DNA of 64,000 nucleotides from G963662265 sp963668545 (GCA_963668545.1 OY764868.1:930001-994000), one strand, 5' to 3'; positions 1-8,783 are shown, counted from the first letter of the stretch. Notes: generated by a model from the sequence alone, not told the origin. Made by a program: numbers and translations.

Positions 1-135
1 TTCAAGATACTTAAAGAGCTTACAGGCAGTGAATATCCTCTTTCCGATATTGATGTTACTGTTCTTGAAAACTATGCCTCATGGGAGAATGTGGAAGCAG
101 GAAGTTTTCTTGATTTCTATAGAATGATCAGCTGA
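1..135 (+). CDS. C-terminal fragment of unknown protein, possibly a DbpA-type RNA-binding domain
   Basis: An open frame enters from the left edge and stops with TGA at 133-135, giving the last 44 residues of a protein. The fragment has the pattern hydrophobic-LTG, then SDIDVTVLENYASWENV, which loosely resembles the small RNA-binding domain at the C-terminus of DbpA/DeaD-type DEAD-box helicases. No helicase motif lies inside the window, so the assignment is tentative. The gene converges on mazG, with only 10 bp between the two stop codons. Confidence 0.35.
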   Translation, partial: FKILKELTGSEYPLSDIDVTVLENYASWENVEAGSFLDFYRMIS

Positions 136-145
136 GAAATGTCGG

Positions 146-934
146 TTATAATTCCTTTTCATTCTTCTTTGCCTCATCCCAGTAACTGTCCATTATTTTG
201 AAATTTTCTTCTCCAAGTTCAATATTATCCTCTTTCATATTCTTTTCTACATACTGGAACCGTCTGAGGAATTTTTCATTTGTTCTGTGAAGTGCAATAG
301 CCGGGTCTATCTTCATAAAGCGTCCGATATTTACGATTGAGAAAAGAAAATCCCCGAATTCCTCTTCCATCTTTTCCCTGTCGGAATTTATGCTCTCATC
401 CCTGAATTCTCTGAGTTCCTCATATACCTTTTCCCATACACTTTCAGTATCAATCCAGTCAAATCCTGCACCTGATGCTTTTTTCTGGAAACGGTATGCC
501 CTTTCAAGTGGTGGCATATTCTTTGAAATGCCGTCAAGAATGGATTTGTCCTTCTTTTCCACATTCTTTTTAATATCCTCCCAGTTTCTTTTGACCTCAT
601 CAGCATCTTTTACCTCAGCTGTCCCGAAAACATGGGGATGCCTTCTTACCAGCTTTTCTGAAATATCATCAATAACCTCTGAAAAACTGAATGCTCCCTC
701 CTCTTCCTTGATCCTGCTTATCATTCCCACAAGAAGCAGAACATCTCCAAGCTCTTCCCTTATATGCATATTGTCATTATTTGATATAGCTTCAATACAT
801 TCATAAGCCTCTTCAAGAAGGTTTCCTTTAAGGGAATCAGCTGTCTGTTTCCTGTCCCAGGGACAGCCATCCGGAGCTCTCAGTTTTGTAACTATGCTGT
901 AAAAATTATTGAAACTTTCAGTTAAGCTGTTCAT
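146..934 (-). CDS. mazG: Nucleoside triphosphate pyrophosphohydrolase MazG
   Basis: This 262-residue protein has the two-repeat layout of full-length MazG, which hydrolyses NTPs to NMP and pyrophosphate and limits misincorporation and (p)ppGpp-linked stress. Near residue 20 is LRAPDGCPWDRKQT, the MazG signature. The first metal-binding helices follow as EEAYE (about 41-45) and EELGDVLL (about 60-67). A second, weaker copy includes EELREFRDE and EEEFGDFLF (about 170-196). The length matches the E. coli enzyme (263 aa). It ends 10 bp from the gene on the opposite strand, and no terminator hairpin is obvious between them. Confidence 0.95.
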   Translation of the reverse strand: MNSLTESFNNFYSIVTKLRAPDGCPWDRKQTADSLKGNLLEEAYECIEAISNNDNMHIREELGDVLLLVGMISRIKEEEGAFSFSEVIDDISEKLVRRHPHVFGTAEVKDADEVKRNWEDIKKNVEKKDKSILDGISKNMPPLERAYRFQKKASGAGFDWIDTESVWEKVYEELREFRDESINSDREKMEEEFGDFLFSIVNIGRFMKIDPAIALHRTNEKFLRRFQYVEKNMKEDNIELGEENFKIMDSYWDEAKKNEKEL

Positions 935-1083
935 ATCTTCCCCTGAATACTGTATTTCATGTCTGATATTCTAAGGGTTTTGACAGGAAACAGCAACACT
1001 TAAGGGAAACTTCATTATATGCTGAAGGATAATTTTATTGTGACTGAATATCTTTATTTGTGTGATGGAAAGGAATCCTTGAA

Positions 1084-1677
1084 TTATACTGTTTTTTCGA
1101 GATCGTTTCTGGTTATTCTATCAGATATTATTCTCATATGGCTGAAGTCAAAAGCATCAAAGAGATCATATTCAAAAATACCGGGGAAATCTTCCGGTGT
1201 AACAAGACCTTTCAGGAAATCTGATCTTATAGTTTCATAATCATCTGCATTGAAACCTATGCCGGAATGTATGAAATATGTGTTCATGTATTTTTTAAAT
1301 ATATCACTGCTGAAAAAACCGGAGGGTATGAAAATCAGAATATTGTATGCCGGCAGCTGATTTGAACTGTTGAGAATTCTCCCCAGGACTCCGCTGCTGT
1401 TTTCCCGGGCAGCCGGACTCATGCTGAAGTCAAGGCTGTCATCAGCGCACATGTTTTTCAGCTTTATAACAGTATCCCTGTCTTCTTCAGGGGAGATGGA
1501 TGAAGAAGACATGTTTGTATTTATATGAAGAACAGTGTTGTTCCCATTCATTAAACTGCTGTAGAGCCTGAATCTTGTTTTTAGCTTATCGGATGATTTG
1601 TAATAATCAAGGGTAAAGACGCTTTTACCGTTTTTACCCCTGTTTTCCTCTTTTATCCTGACCTCTCTGCCGAACAT
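1084..1677 (-). CDS. Unknown protein, third gene of the psp operon
   Basis: I do not recognise this 197-residue protein. It has no signal peptide or membrane segment. The N-terminus is basic, a serine-rich patch (MSSSSISPEED) follows near residue 55, and the C-terminal half is mixed hydrophobic and acidic. It starts 6 bp after the pspC stop, with a GGTGAAG ribosome-binding site overlapping the end of pspC, so it should be co-transcribed with pspA and pspC from the sigma-54 promoter at 2718-2733. That context suggests a role in envelope stress, but this rests only on position. The reading frame uses codons like its neighbours and looks genuine. Confidence 0.7.
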   Translation of the reverse strand: MFGREVRIKEENRGKNGKSVFTLDYYKSSDKLKTRFRLYSSLMNGNNTVLHINTNMSSSSISPEEDRDTVIKLKNMCADDSLDFSMSPAARENSSGVLGRILNSSNQLPAYNILIFIPSGFFSSDIFKKYMNTYFIHSGIGFNADDYETIRSDFLKGLVTPEDFPGIFEYDLFDAFDFSHMRIISDRITRNDLEKTV

Positions 1678-1683
1678 GGGAAC

Positions 1684-2028
1684 TTAATCTTCACCTCGTT
1701 TCTTTCTGGAAAAACGTCTTTCCCAGTCATCTTCATTGTTGTAGCGCCTTTTATATTTCCCTTCTTGATATCTTTCTTCAGGATTTTCAAAGTCAAATCT
1801 TCTGTAATATCCGGGAGGTTCAATTGGAAGAACTAGTCCAGCTATCAGGTATATTAATCCTACAGGAAAGAACCCTGTACTCATAAAAGCAAGTATTGTA
1901 AAAAACCTGACCCATCCGACTGGAAGATCCTTCCATTCAGCAATTCCCCTGCATACTCCGAAAAGTATTCCGTCTCTTGACCGGTAAAGCCTCTTGCCAT
2001 TTGTGTGATAGTGCATACATGTCCCCAT
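1684..2028 (-). CDS. pspC: PspC-domain membrane protein
   Basis: This 114-residue protein has the PspC domain: KRLYRSRDGILFGVCRGIAEW at about residues 12-32, then one or two hydrophobic segments (about 37-72) ending in a short helix-breaking LPIEPPG. The C-terminal 40 residues are strongly charged (RRYNNEDDWERRFSRKKRGED) and lie beyond the domain. In Gram-negative bacteria PspC is an inner-membrane sensor that draws PspA away from PspF. The ATG overlaps the last base of the pspA stop (TAATG), so translation is probably coupled. PspB was not found. Confidence 0.88.
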   Translation of the reverse strand: MGTCMHYHTNGKRLYRSRDGILFGVCRGIAEWKDLPVGWVRFFTILAFMSTGFFPVGLIYLIAGLVLPIEPPGYYRRFDFENPEERYQEGKYKRRYNNEDDWERRFSRKKRGED

Positions 2029-2684
2029 TATTTATTTATCTCTTTTTTAAGCTCATCAATTTCAGACTGTATTTCCTCTTCAGTCTCCATTTTTTCAAAC
2101 TTTTTATCAAGGCTGATATTATCAGTTTCATCAAATGATACTTCATTTTCCAGATTTCTGACAGCGGATTCGAATCGCCTGAATCTTTCACCTGTTCTTG
2201 CGCTTTCAGAATTCCGTACAGCTCTCTGGGCTTTCATCCTGTCCCTTGCATGATTGCTTCTTTCTATGAGAATATCATGCTTTATAATAGCTTCCTCCAG
2301 TTTGTTCTGAAGTTTTATAATATCATTCTTTGATTCTTCAATAATCCTTTCGTATTCTTCAAGATCATCTTTAAGATAATCAAGGTTTTTTGCCAGTTTT
2401 CTCTTTTCCAGGAGGGCCTCCCTGGCAAGTTCCTCCTCTCCTATGGAGAGTGCTTTCCTTGCCCTTTCCTCCCATCTTGTTATCTTGCTTTCAGCAATAT
2501 CAATATCTTCCTCAAGCTCCTCTTTTGAGGAAATTTTGAGAGAGCATGATGACTTGAGTTCTATAAGTGTGTCTTCCATTTCCTGAATCATCATTCTGAG
2601 CATCTTCTGAGGATCTTCGGCATTGTCAAGAAGTGCATTGATGTTTGATGAAATTATATCTTTAAATCTTGTAAAAACTCCCAT
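2028..2684 (-). CDS. pspA: Phage shock protein A (PspA/IM30 family)
   Basis: The 218 residues form an almost continuous coiled coil, as in PspA/Vipp1. It begins MGVFTRFKDIISSNINALLD, the amphipathic membrane-binding helix, followed by EDPQKMLRMMIQEMED, a family hallmark. PspA oligomerises on damaged membrane and, in the best-studied systems, also inhibits the activator PspF. Its length is close to E. coli PspA (222 aa). The start has a strong AAGGAG at 2694-2699, and a sigma-54 promoter lies 34-49 bp upstream. The divergent pspF supports the call. Confidence 0.93.
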   Translation of the reverse strand: MGVFTRFKDIISSNINALLDNAEDPQKMLRMMIQEMEDTLIELKSSCSLKISSKEELEEDIDIAESKITRWEERARKALSIGEEELAREALLEKRKLAKNLDYLKDDLEEYERIIEESKNDIIKLQNKLEEAIIKHDILIERSNHARDRMKAQRAVRNSESARTGERFRRFESAVRNLENEVSFDETDNISLDKKFEKMETEEEIQSEIDELKKEINK

Positions 2685-2717
2685 ACAGTTTTCTCCTTAC
2701 AGTTTTTATTACAGATA

Positions 2718-2733
2718 TGCAAAATATGTGCCC
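2718..2733 (-). promoter_or_regulatory. Sigma-54 (-24/-12) promoter of pspA operon
   Basis: On the minus strand the sequence is GGGCACATATTTTGCA. It matches the sigma-54 consensus (TGGCAC-N5-TTGCA) at both the GG and GC positions with correct spacing. Transcription should begin near 2707, giving a leader of about 23 nt that carries AAGGAG before pspA. Sigma-54 dependence agrees with a PspF-type activator encoded next door. Confidence 0.8.
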
Positions 2734-2809
2734 TGTCATGGTTTTACCTGCAAAATAATTAAAATAACCGTTAAAAAAGCAAATAATACTGGTTTTCAAT
2801 AAATAACAA

Positions 2810-2840
2810 GGTTATAATAACCTGATAAAAGGTCTATAAT
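2810..2840 (+). promoter_or_regulatory. Perfect dyad GGTTATAATAACC plus pspF -10 element; candidate PspF binding site
   Basis: A perfect 13-bp palindrome, GGTTATAATAACC, occupies 2810-2822. It lies about 109 bp upstream of the predicted pspA transcription start, the usual distance for an enhancer-type activator site. It also lies just upstream of a TATAAT at 2835-2840 that could serve as the pspF -10, in the position of its -35. One site could therefore both activate pspA and repress pspF. That dual role is known for E. coli PspF and is inferred here. Confidence 0.5.
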
Positions 2841-2865
2841 GCCTTCAGAAGAGGTGTAAAATACC

Positions 2866-3999
2866 ATGATAGATAAGGGAATTAATAACCAGATAGGGGA
2901 ATCTGACGAATTCTACAGTTTTCAGGAAAATCTTAGAAAAGCTGCAGCTGTGGACAGATCTGTTCTTCTTATAGGGGAACGGGGCTCTGGAAAGGAGTTT
3001 GCCGCTTCACGCCTCCATTATCTGTCATCAAGATGGAAAAACAGCTTTGTAAAACTGAACTGTGCAGCCCTGCCGCAGACACTGATTGAGACAGAACTTT
3101 TCGGACATGTAAAAGGGGCTTACACCGGTGCTGACAGGGAAAGGCGGGGAAGGTTTGAAGAAGCAGGCGGCGGGACACTTTTCCTTGATGAGATCGGCCT
3201 GATACCTCTTGAGGTGCAGGAAAAAATACTCCGTGTTGTTGAATACGGTACATTTGAAAGGGTAGGCAGCTCTGAAACAAAAGAAGTGGATGTCAGGATA
3301 ATAGGTGCGGCAAATCAGGACCTTCCTTCACTGTGCAGGGAGGGGAAATTCAAGCAGGACCTTCTTGACCGGCTTTCATTTGAAGTTCTGTTTGTCCCCC
3401 CCTTGAGGGCAAGAAAGGGTGATATTCTGATTCTTGCAGATCATTTCGCCCGGAAAATGGGGAGGGAACTGGGTATCAGTGGGGAAATAGGCTTTTCAGA
3501 AAATGTCAGGCATATACTTGAAAGCTACAGCTGGCCCGGAAATATCAGGGAACTTAAAAACACCATAGAAAGAGCTGTTTACAGGTCTTCTTCAAATTTG
3601 GTTGAGGAAATTGTTCTTGATCCCTTTATAAACCCGTACAGCATGAGTATTGAAGATGAGGGCAGCAGTTCCGAAGAAGAAAATTATTCACTATCAGCAG
3701 AAAGAGAGAAAATAATCCATTCTCAAATCCATTTTGATGGGAACAAATCTGAACCGCCAGAAAGCGGCAGTTTCAGCAGAAAAACCTTTGACAAATTATT
3801 TAAAGCAATGAAAAGTGCCTCCCATAATACAGATGATGAAAAGGATACTGTAAGTTTCAGGGATGTAACAGATTTTGTAAAAAAGGAACTGATTGCCTCG
3901 GCACTTGCTTTTTCGGAAAATAACCAGAAAAAGGCCGCCATGCTCCTTGAGTTGAGTTATGATCAGTTCAGGGGTTTGTACAAAAAGTATTTTATCTGA
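2866..3999 (+). CDS. pspF: PspF-type sigma-54-dependent transcriptional activator
   Basis: This 377-residue AAA+ enhancer-binding protein has no N-terminal sensory domain, as in PspF. Motifs in order: Walker A GERGSGKE (about 37-44), the sigma-54 loop GAYTGAD (about 85-91), Walker B GGGTLFLDEIG (about 101-111), and SWPGNIRELKNTIERA (about 223-238). A Fis-type helix-turn-helix is at the C-terminus (NNQKKAAMLLELSYDQFRGLYKKYF). Between the AAA+ and HTH regions is an unusually long polar linker of roughly 90 residues, which accounts for its being longer than E. coli PspF (325 aa). It is divergent from pspA-pspC. The AGAGG at 2850-2854 is its ribosome-binding site. Confidence 0.9.
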   Translation: MIDKGINNQIGESDEFYSFQENLRKAAAVDRSVLLIGERGSGKEFAASRLHYLSSRWKNSFVKLNCAALPQTLIETELFGHVKGAYTGADRERRGRFEEAGGGTLFLDEIGLIPLEVQEKILRVVEYGTFERVGSSETKEVDVRIIGAANQDLPSLCREGKFKQDLLDRLSFEVLFVPPLRARKGDILILADHFARKMGRELGISGEIGFSENVRHILESYSWPGNIRELKNTIERAVYRSSSNLVEEIVLDPFINPYSMSIEDEGSSSEEENYSLSAEREKIIHSQIHFDGNKSEPPESGSFSRKTFDKLFKAMKSASHNTDDEKDTVSFRDVTDFVKKELIASALAFSENNQKKAAMLLELSYDQFRGLYKKYFI

Positions 4000-4070
4000 A
4001 CTTGTTCCATTGACACTGTTTACCGCTTTGAGTAAATCTGAATAAGTAAGATAAACAAGGAAGAGTATAA

Positions 4071-5195
4071 ATGTATCAGATAGGAAAAAATGAAGGCAGG
4101 TATAAAAGCTACTGCAGGGTCCCGATGGAACCAGGGCCTGTATCAATGCATCCCGAGGTAGGTTCTGCAGCTGGAGCTGATTACGGCAACGGCAATCTGG
4201 ATGATAAATACAGGGTTCTTTACAGCGACACAACAGATAAACTTGCATCACTTATGGGAACGGAAAATGATGTTGTTCTGATGTCAGGTGAGGCAATGCT
4301 TGCTCTCTGGGCAGGGCTTAAAAATGTTCTTATGCCTGGAGACAGAGTTGTCTCTGTTATTACAGGTGTATTTGCAGACGGAATAGCAGAAATGGCACAG
4401 TCTGCAGGGGCTGAAGTTATCAGGGTTGAACAGCCTTATAATACAACAATCGATAATCTTTCTGAAATTGAAAAAACTCTTAGAGAGGTCAAGCCTCTTA
4501 TGATTACTGCAGTTCACTGTGATACCCCTTCAGGCACACTGAACCCTCTTTCAGGACTCGGAAAACTGAAAAAAGATCTTGGTATTCCCCTTTTTTATGT
4601 TGATGCAGTGGCATCTCTCGGCGGGACCCGTGTTGAAGTTGATAACTGGAATATCGATCTTCTTGTCTGCGGTGCACAGAAGTGTCTTTCAGCAACTCCC
4701 GGCGAATGCTTTCTCTCTGTAAGCCCGGCAGCCTGGGATCTGATAAAAAAAGTCGGGTATCAGGGATATGATGAGCTCCTTCCATATCATAATATTCTTG
4801 CGAAGGAGAAATTCCCCTATACACCTCACTGGCATGGTGTTGCAGCGCTTAACAAGGCAGTTTCACTTCTGCTGGCTGAGGGGGCAGATAATGTCTTTGC
4901 ACGTCATGAAAGTGCAGCTTCCTTCTGCAGGGAGGAGTTTTTAAAGAGAGGATATACACTATATCCTTCTGAATCAGCAGTAAAGTCACCGACTGTTACT
5001 TCAGTAAATGTCCCTGATGGTGTTGACGGCAGACTTCTTATTGGGGAACTACGCAAAAACGGACTTTCCTGTGCCGGAGGACTTGCCGGTCTTTCAGGAA
5101 AGGTTTTCCGTTTCGGACATATGGGAAACCAGGCAGATATTGATCTCCTTGAAGATGCATTCCAGATTCTGGACAGTGTTCTGCCTGAAATCTGA
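4071..5195 (+). CDS. Class V pyridoxal-phosphate aminotransferase (alanine-glyoxylate/serine-pyruvate type)
   Basis: This 374-residue fold-type I PLP enzyme carries the N-terminal GPVSMHPEV stretch typical of the alanine-glyoxylate/serine-pyruvate aminotransferase group. The Schiff-base lysine lies in VCGAQKCLSATPGE (about residue 205), preceded by the PLP-binding aspartate in FYVDAVASLGG (about 180). It probably transfers an amino group between alanine or serine and a 2-oxo acid, but the substrate cannot be read from the sequence. GGAAGAG lies 6-12 bp before the ATG. The gene is monocistronic, followed at once by a strong terminator. Confidence 0.87.
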   Translation: MYQIGKNEGRYKSYCRVPMEPGPVSMHPEVGSAAGADYGNGNLDDKYRVLYSDTTDKLASLMGTENDVVLMSGEAMLALWAGLKNVLMPGDRVVSVITGVFADGIAEMAQSAGAEVIRVEQPYNTTIDNLSEIEKTLREVKPLMITAVHCDTPSGTLNPLSGLGKLKKDLGIPLFYVDAVASLGGTRVEVDNWNIDLLVCGAQKCLSATPGECFLSVSPAAWDLIKKVGYQGYDELLPYHNILAKEKFPYTPHWHGVAALNKAVSLLLAEGADNVFARHESAASFCREEFLKRGYTLYPSESAVKSPTVTSVNVPDGVDGRLLIGELRKNGLSCAGGLAGLSGKVFRFGHMGNQADIDLLEDAFQILDSVLPEI

Positions 5196-5213
5196 AATAC
5201 AGGATTTTGAATA

Positions 5214-5256
5214 CTGAAAAAACCTCTCAGGGGAAATCCCCGGGAGGTTTTTTTTA
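5214..5256. terminator. Bidirectional intrinsic terminator
   Basis: A stem built from AACCTCTC-AGGGG and CCCCGGGAGGTT around an AAAT loop (5221-5249) is followed on the plus strand by eight T residues and preceded by A residues. It can therefore end both the aminotransferase transcript and the leftward symporter transcript. Confidence 0.9.
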
Positions 5257-5280
5257 ATATCTATTTTTAATTGTTATAAT

Positions 5281-6675
5281 TTATGCAGCTGCTTTATCCT
5301 TCCCTTTATAAGCAGCAGTTACTGCGAGAACAAGTGATAATGCCATTCCTGTTACTGGAAGTGATTTTACCCAGAAACCTGGAATTGAACTGCTGAGCAT
5401 ATCAACAACAGCTGTTATCTTGGGCATTATTCCGAATATACCCCCTGTAAGTACTGCCAGGAAAGACCATTTAGGGTCCATGTTTTTTCTGTTTATAACA
5501 AGAAGGGCTATAAACATTGCAGGGACTATGCCGGCTGTGTAGAATTCAAAAGCTTCAAGCAGCAGCCCTATAATATCCCAGTTTCCCCACAGAGCAGTCA
5601 GATATCCCAGTATTCCAAGCACAAGAACAAGTATCCTTGTAAGGAATACGCCGGATTTGATTTCATCCTCATTTCCCCTGCCTGAAAGAGGGTAGATAAT
5701 ATCATGTTCAATAATACTTGAAGTCATCAGAAGACATGTATCTGTTGTTGATATTATTGCTGAAAGAATACCGAGGATAAGTATTATTCCCCCGGCTTTA
5801 GGAAGTTCATTAATAAAAATCCAGGATATTACACCGGCTCTGCCTGGATCTGCAATATTTGATTTTCCCCAGAGCCCTATAAGTACTATAAGTACTGCAA
5901 AAATCAGAACACCTGAACCAGCAATGAAACTTGATTTTTTTGCTGTTTGAGGTGTTTTTGCTGTAAGAAGACGGCTGAACATCATTGGGCATATAAAATA
6001 TGACCCCATAACAACTGTAAGATAGAAAAAAAGATCTCTTCCCGTAAAATGCTCATTAAGAAGCTCTATTCTGACAGTCCCGGGTTCCGGAGGTTTTACC
6101 GAATACAGAAAAATTACAGTAAAGACTACAGCTGCAAGCAGTATTAAAAACTGAAGAAAATCTGTTTTCAGGATGGATGCCTGTCCCCCCAGATATGAAT
6201 ATAAAACAATAACAGCGGCTGCAAGTGTAAGGACCCAGAACGCATCCAGTCCTGTTAAAGCTGTGATTATTTTTCCGGCTGCTATAAACTGGGCTGCAAT
6301 TATCCCTATCCAGGTTATTGTTATAATAAATGCTACAAGTATTCTTGTACTGTTTCCCATTGTTTTTTCTGCAAGGTCGGGTAGTGTTACTGCTTCGGAT
6401 GCCCTGACTTTTTCTGAAAGAAATACTGACTGGAGAATAAGGCCTATTCCCCCCACTGCCAGAAACCAGATTGCAGGAAATCCTTTTGCAAAAGTCTTGT
6501 CTGCAAGTCCTACTGTTGAACCGCTTCCTATCATGGAAGCCATCAGGCTGATTGTCACTATAATCAGGCTCTGTTTTCTCCCTGCAAGTACATAATCGTT
6601 AAAACTTTTTACTTTTTTGAAATCGATTACTCCTATAGTGAGAAGTAAAAGCAGATATACAATTAAAATAATCAT
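5281..6675 (-). CDS. Sodium:solute symporter (SSS family)
   Basis: This 464-residue protein is hydrophobic throughout, with about 13 predicted membrane spans. The N-terminal half holds FNDYVLAGRKQSLIIVTISL and MASMIGSGSTVGLADKTFAKG, where the small-residue G-S-G-S-T run in span 2 corresponds to the sodium and substrate region of the PutP/PanF/vSGLT family. It imports an unidentified organic solute with sodium. The ATG at 6675 has AGGAG 6-10 bp upstream. It is divergent from the C11 peptidase gene, and both promoters should lie in 6676-6850. Nothing adjacent reveals the substrate. Confidence 0.9.
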   Translation of the reverse strand: MIILIVYLLLLLTIGVIDFKKVKSFNDYVLAGRKQSLIIVTISLMASMIGSGSTVGLADKTFAKGFPAIWFLAVGGIGLILQSVFLSEKVRASEAVTLPDLAEKTMGNSTRILVAFIITITWIGIIAAQFIAAGKIITALTGLDAFWVLTLAAAVIVLYSYLGGQASILKTDFLQFLILLAAVVFTVIFLYSVKPPEPGTVRIELLNEHFTGRDLFFYLTVVMGSYFICPMMFSRLLTAKTPQTAKKSSFIAGSGVLIFAVLIVLIGLWGKSNIADPGRAGVISWIFINELPKAGGIILILGILSAIISTTDTCLLMTSSIIEHDIIYPLSGRGNEDEIKSGVFLTRILVLVLGILGYLTALWGNWDIIGLLLEAFEFYTAGIVPAMFIALLVINRKNMDPKWSFLAVLTGGIFGIMPKITAVVDMLSSSIPGFWVKSLPVTGMALSLVLAVTAAYKGKDKAAA

Positions 6676-6850
6676 AATCCAACTCCTGTAGAAATATTGA
6701 ATTTATTATATCAGACAGGAATGGTTTGTTTAATATGAACAAGTGTTTAAAACTGCAATAACTTGACAATTTCGCCGGATTCAACGTACCCTTGAATTCA
6801 GTGACAAGGTCTGAACGCTGTTGCCGGTAGTTTTTGAAAAAAGGGGATTT

Positions 6851-8356
6851 ATGAAAAAGTTATTACCTTTGCTTATTCTGCATGCAGTTTTTTTTCTTTA
6901 TACAGGCTGTGATACAGGTTCCGGGGGGGGCAGCGGAATAGATGTCTGGGAAAGGGAGGATCCTGACAAATGGGCAGGTGTCCGTACCGGAAAATGGACA
7001 GTAATGGTCTGGCTTGACGGGGATAATAATCTTGAAGCTGCATCTCTCCTTGATTTTAATGAGATGGAATATGGTCTTTATCTTGCAGAGCAGGGCAACA
7101 GTAATATTAATAATGAACTTGCTGTTATAGTTCAGATAGACCGTGTCCCGGGCTATGTTAATATAGGTCTTGACGGAGGACCTGACTGGACAAATACAAG
7201 ACGCTACAGGATCAGCTCTGATCCCGATACAGGTGATGATATGATCAGGTCATACCAGCTTGCAAATATGGACGAGACAAATATGGGCAGTGCGGCTAAT
7301 CTGAGGGACTTTATTACCTACTGTAAAAGCAATTATCCTGCTGACAACTATGCACTAATACTCTGGAACCACGGCGGGGGGGTGAGAGGTTCATCAACTG
7401 AAACAATAATTTCCAAAAGCATATCTAAATCCGGAGAACAGATTGAACCTGTTTATACTCCTAAAGCGGTGTGCTGGGATGAAACAAACAGCAATGACTG
7501 TCTTTATGTAGGGGAGATATCTGATGTCCTTACAGATGCCGAAGATGTTGACTTACTGGGTTTTGATGCATGTCTTATGGGAATGGCTGAGGTAGCTTAC
7601 CAGTTCAGATCCGGGACAGATGAAAGCACAAGGTTCAGTGCGGACTATATGGCCGCATCAGTTGCGAATGAGCAGGGTGACGGCTGGGAGTATAACAGAA
7701 TATTTAACAGATTCAGCGGAAGCGGAACAGATCCTGAAGGTGATACATGCGAATCTGTTTCAGATACAGATGCTTCTGACTTTGCCACAATAATAGTAAA
7801 AGAATACAGTGATGCATTCGCTGCTACACCTGCATATGCCGGGGAAACAATGGCGGCATATAATCTTAATATGATTGAAGCAGTGAAAACACAGCTTGAT
7901 AGTCTTGCTTCTGGTCTTGGATCATCTAAAACAGCTTCAGATAATGCAAGAGACAGTTCCATACATTATTTTGATGATGGAAATACATATGAATGGATTT
8001 CCAATCCTCATTTTGATTTATATGATTATGCTATAAATATGGGTGAATCTGATCTCGCGTCAGCAGTCTCAGCTTGTGTTGTTTCTTCCTGGGGTAACAG
8101 TTATTCAGGTTTTTCACCGGGGAACAGCGGTCTCGGATTTTTCTATCCTGACGGCGATATAACCTATGACTCTTATTCCATATATGCCTATCAATGGTGG
8201 TATACTGAAGAAGATACAAACAGCTGGTGGACCGGTCATTATTACGGTAAACTTGATTTCTGTGATTCAGATTCAGACGGCATTGTGGAAACATGGAGGG
8301 AGCTTCTTGAAAAATGGTATGATCCTTCAAACAGCTATACTCCGGGATCTTATTAA
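6851..8356 (+). CDS. Secreted lipoprotein cysteine peptidase, C11 (clostripain) family
   Basis: The ATG at 6851 follows AAGGGG and gives a 501-residue protein with a type II signal peptide (lipobox LYTGC, Cys20), so it should be a membrane-anchored lipoprotein. After a glycine-rich linker, WTVMVWLDGDNNLE opens the clostripain-like domain. The catalytic His is in ALILWNHGGGVRG (about 182) and the catalytic Cys in LLGFDACLMGMAE (about 244). Family C11 members cleave after basic residues and are often self-processed. A run of eight G residues (6923-6930) sits just after the lipobox and another of seven at 7376-7382. A start further upstream at TTG 6821 is possible but would spoil the signal peptide. 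Confidence 0.9.
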   Translation: MKKLLPLLILHAVFFLYTGCDTGSGGGSGIDVWEREDPDKWAGVRTGKWTVMVWLDGDNNLEAASLLDFNEMEYGLYLAEQGNSNINNELAVIVQIDRVPGYVNIGLDGGPDWTNTRRYRISSDPDTGDDMIRSYQLANMDETNMGSAANLRDFITYCKSNYPADNYALILWNHGGGVRGSSTETIISKSISKSGEQIEPVYTPKAVCWDETNSNDCLYVGEISDVLTDAEDVDLLGFDACLMGMAEVAYQFRSGTDESTRFSADYMAASVANEQGDGWEYNRIFNRFSGSGTDPEGDTCESVSDTDASDFATIIVKEYSDAFAATPAYAGETMAAYNLNMIEAVKTQLDSLASGLGSSKTASDNARDSSIHYFDDGNTYEWISNPHFDLYDYAINMGESDLASAVSACVVSSWGNSYSGFSPGNSGLGFFYPDGDITYDSYSIYAYQWWYTEEDTNSWWTGHYYGKLDFCDSDSDGIVETWRELLEKWYDPSNSYTPGSY

Positions 8357-8380
8357 TTAAAGGTAATGGGATTTAAGGTG

Positions 8381-8746
8381 ATGAAAAAAGAAATAGTATT
8401 AATAATAATGATCTCTTTTCTGACAATATCCTCTGTTTACAGTTTCGGGAAAAAAGAGGGTAGAAATTCTTCTGATCAGCCACCTATTAATGCAGAACTT
8501 CCCGGTGAAGTCCGAAAATCAACTTCAGAAGAAGCTGAAATTACAGGTCTTGTAGAAAGGGGATTTGAAAACAGGATATCAATAGTAATAAATCCCCGCT
8601 CAAAATCCAGGGTAAGCTATTACCCTGATGAAAAAGCCTCTAAAAAGCTTGAAAAAAAGCTGGGACAGACAGTAACTGTTACCGGAATAGTAAAAAATAC
8701 AGAAAATCCGTTTAAAAAAGAAATTGAAATATCTGAAATAAAATAA
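8381..8746 (+). CDS. Small secreted protein with OB-fold-like domain
   Basis: From the ATG at 8381 this is 121 residues: a signal peptide (MKKEIVLIIMISFLTISSVYS), a polar charged spacer, then about 75 residues of alternating strands (ITGLVERG ... VTVTGIVKN ... EIEISEI) that look like a bacterial OB-fold. No lipobox cysteine is present, so it is probably periplasmic. An alternative ATG at 8366 would add five residues; neither start has an ideally spaced ribosome-binding site. It lies 24 bp after the C11 peptidase gene and is probably co-transcribed with it. The function is unknown. Confidence 0.72.
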   Translation: MKKEIVLIIMISFLTISSVYSFGKKEGRNSSDQPPINAELPGEVRKSTSEEAEITGLVERGFENRISIVINPRSKSRVSYYPDEKASKKLEKKLGQTVTVTGIVKNTENPFKKEIEISEIK

Positions 8747-8753
8747 CTCCCTG

Positions 8754-8783
8754 TTGATCAGTATTTAATGAGTGTGTTATAAA
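8754..8783 (+). promoter_or_regulatory. Candidate sigma-70 promoter of the methyltransferase gene
   Basis: TTGATC at 8754-8759 and TATAAA at 8778-8783 are separated by 18 bp and lie upstream of the methyltransferase gene starting at 8817. The match is reasonable but the region is AT-rich, so chance is possible. Confidence 0.4.

Noticed and set aside
2739..2752. Second sigma-54 promoter for pspF on the plus strand
   Set aside because: TGG and TGCA are present but the GG-GC spacing is two bases too short.
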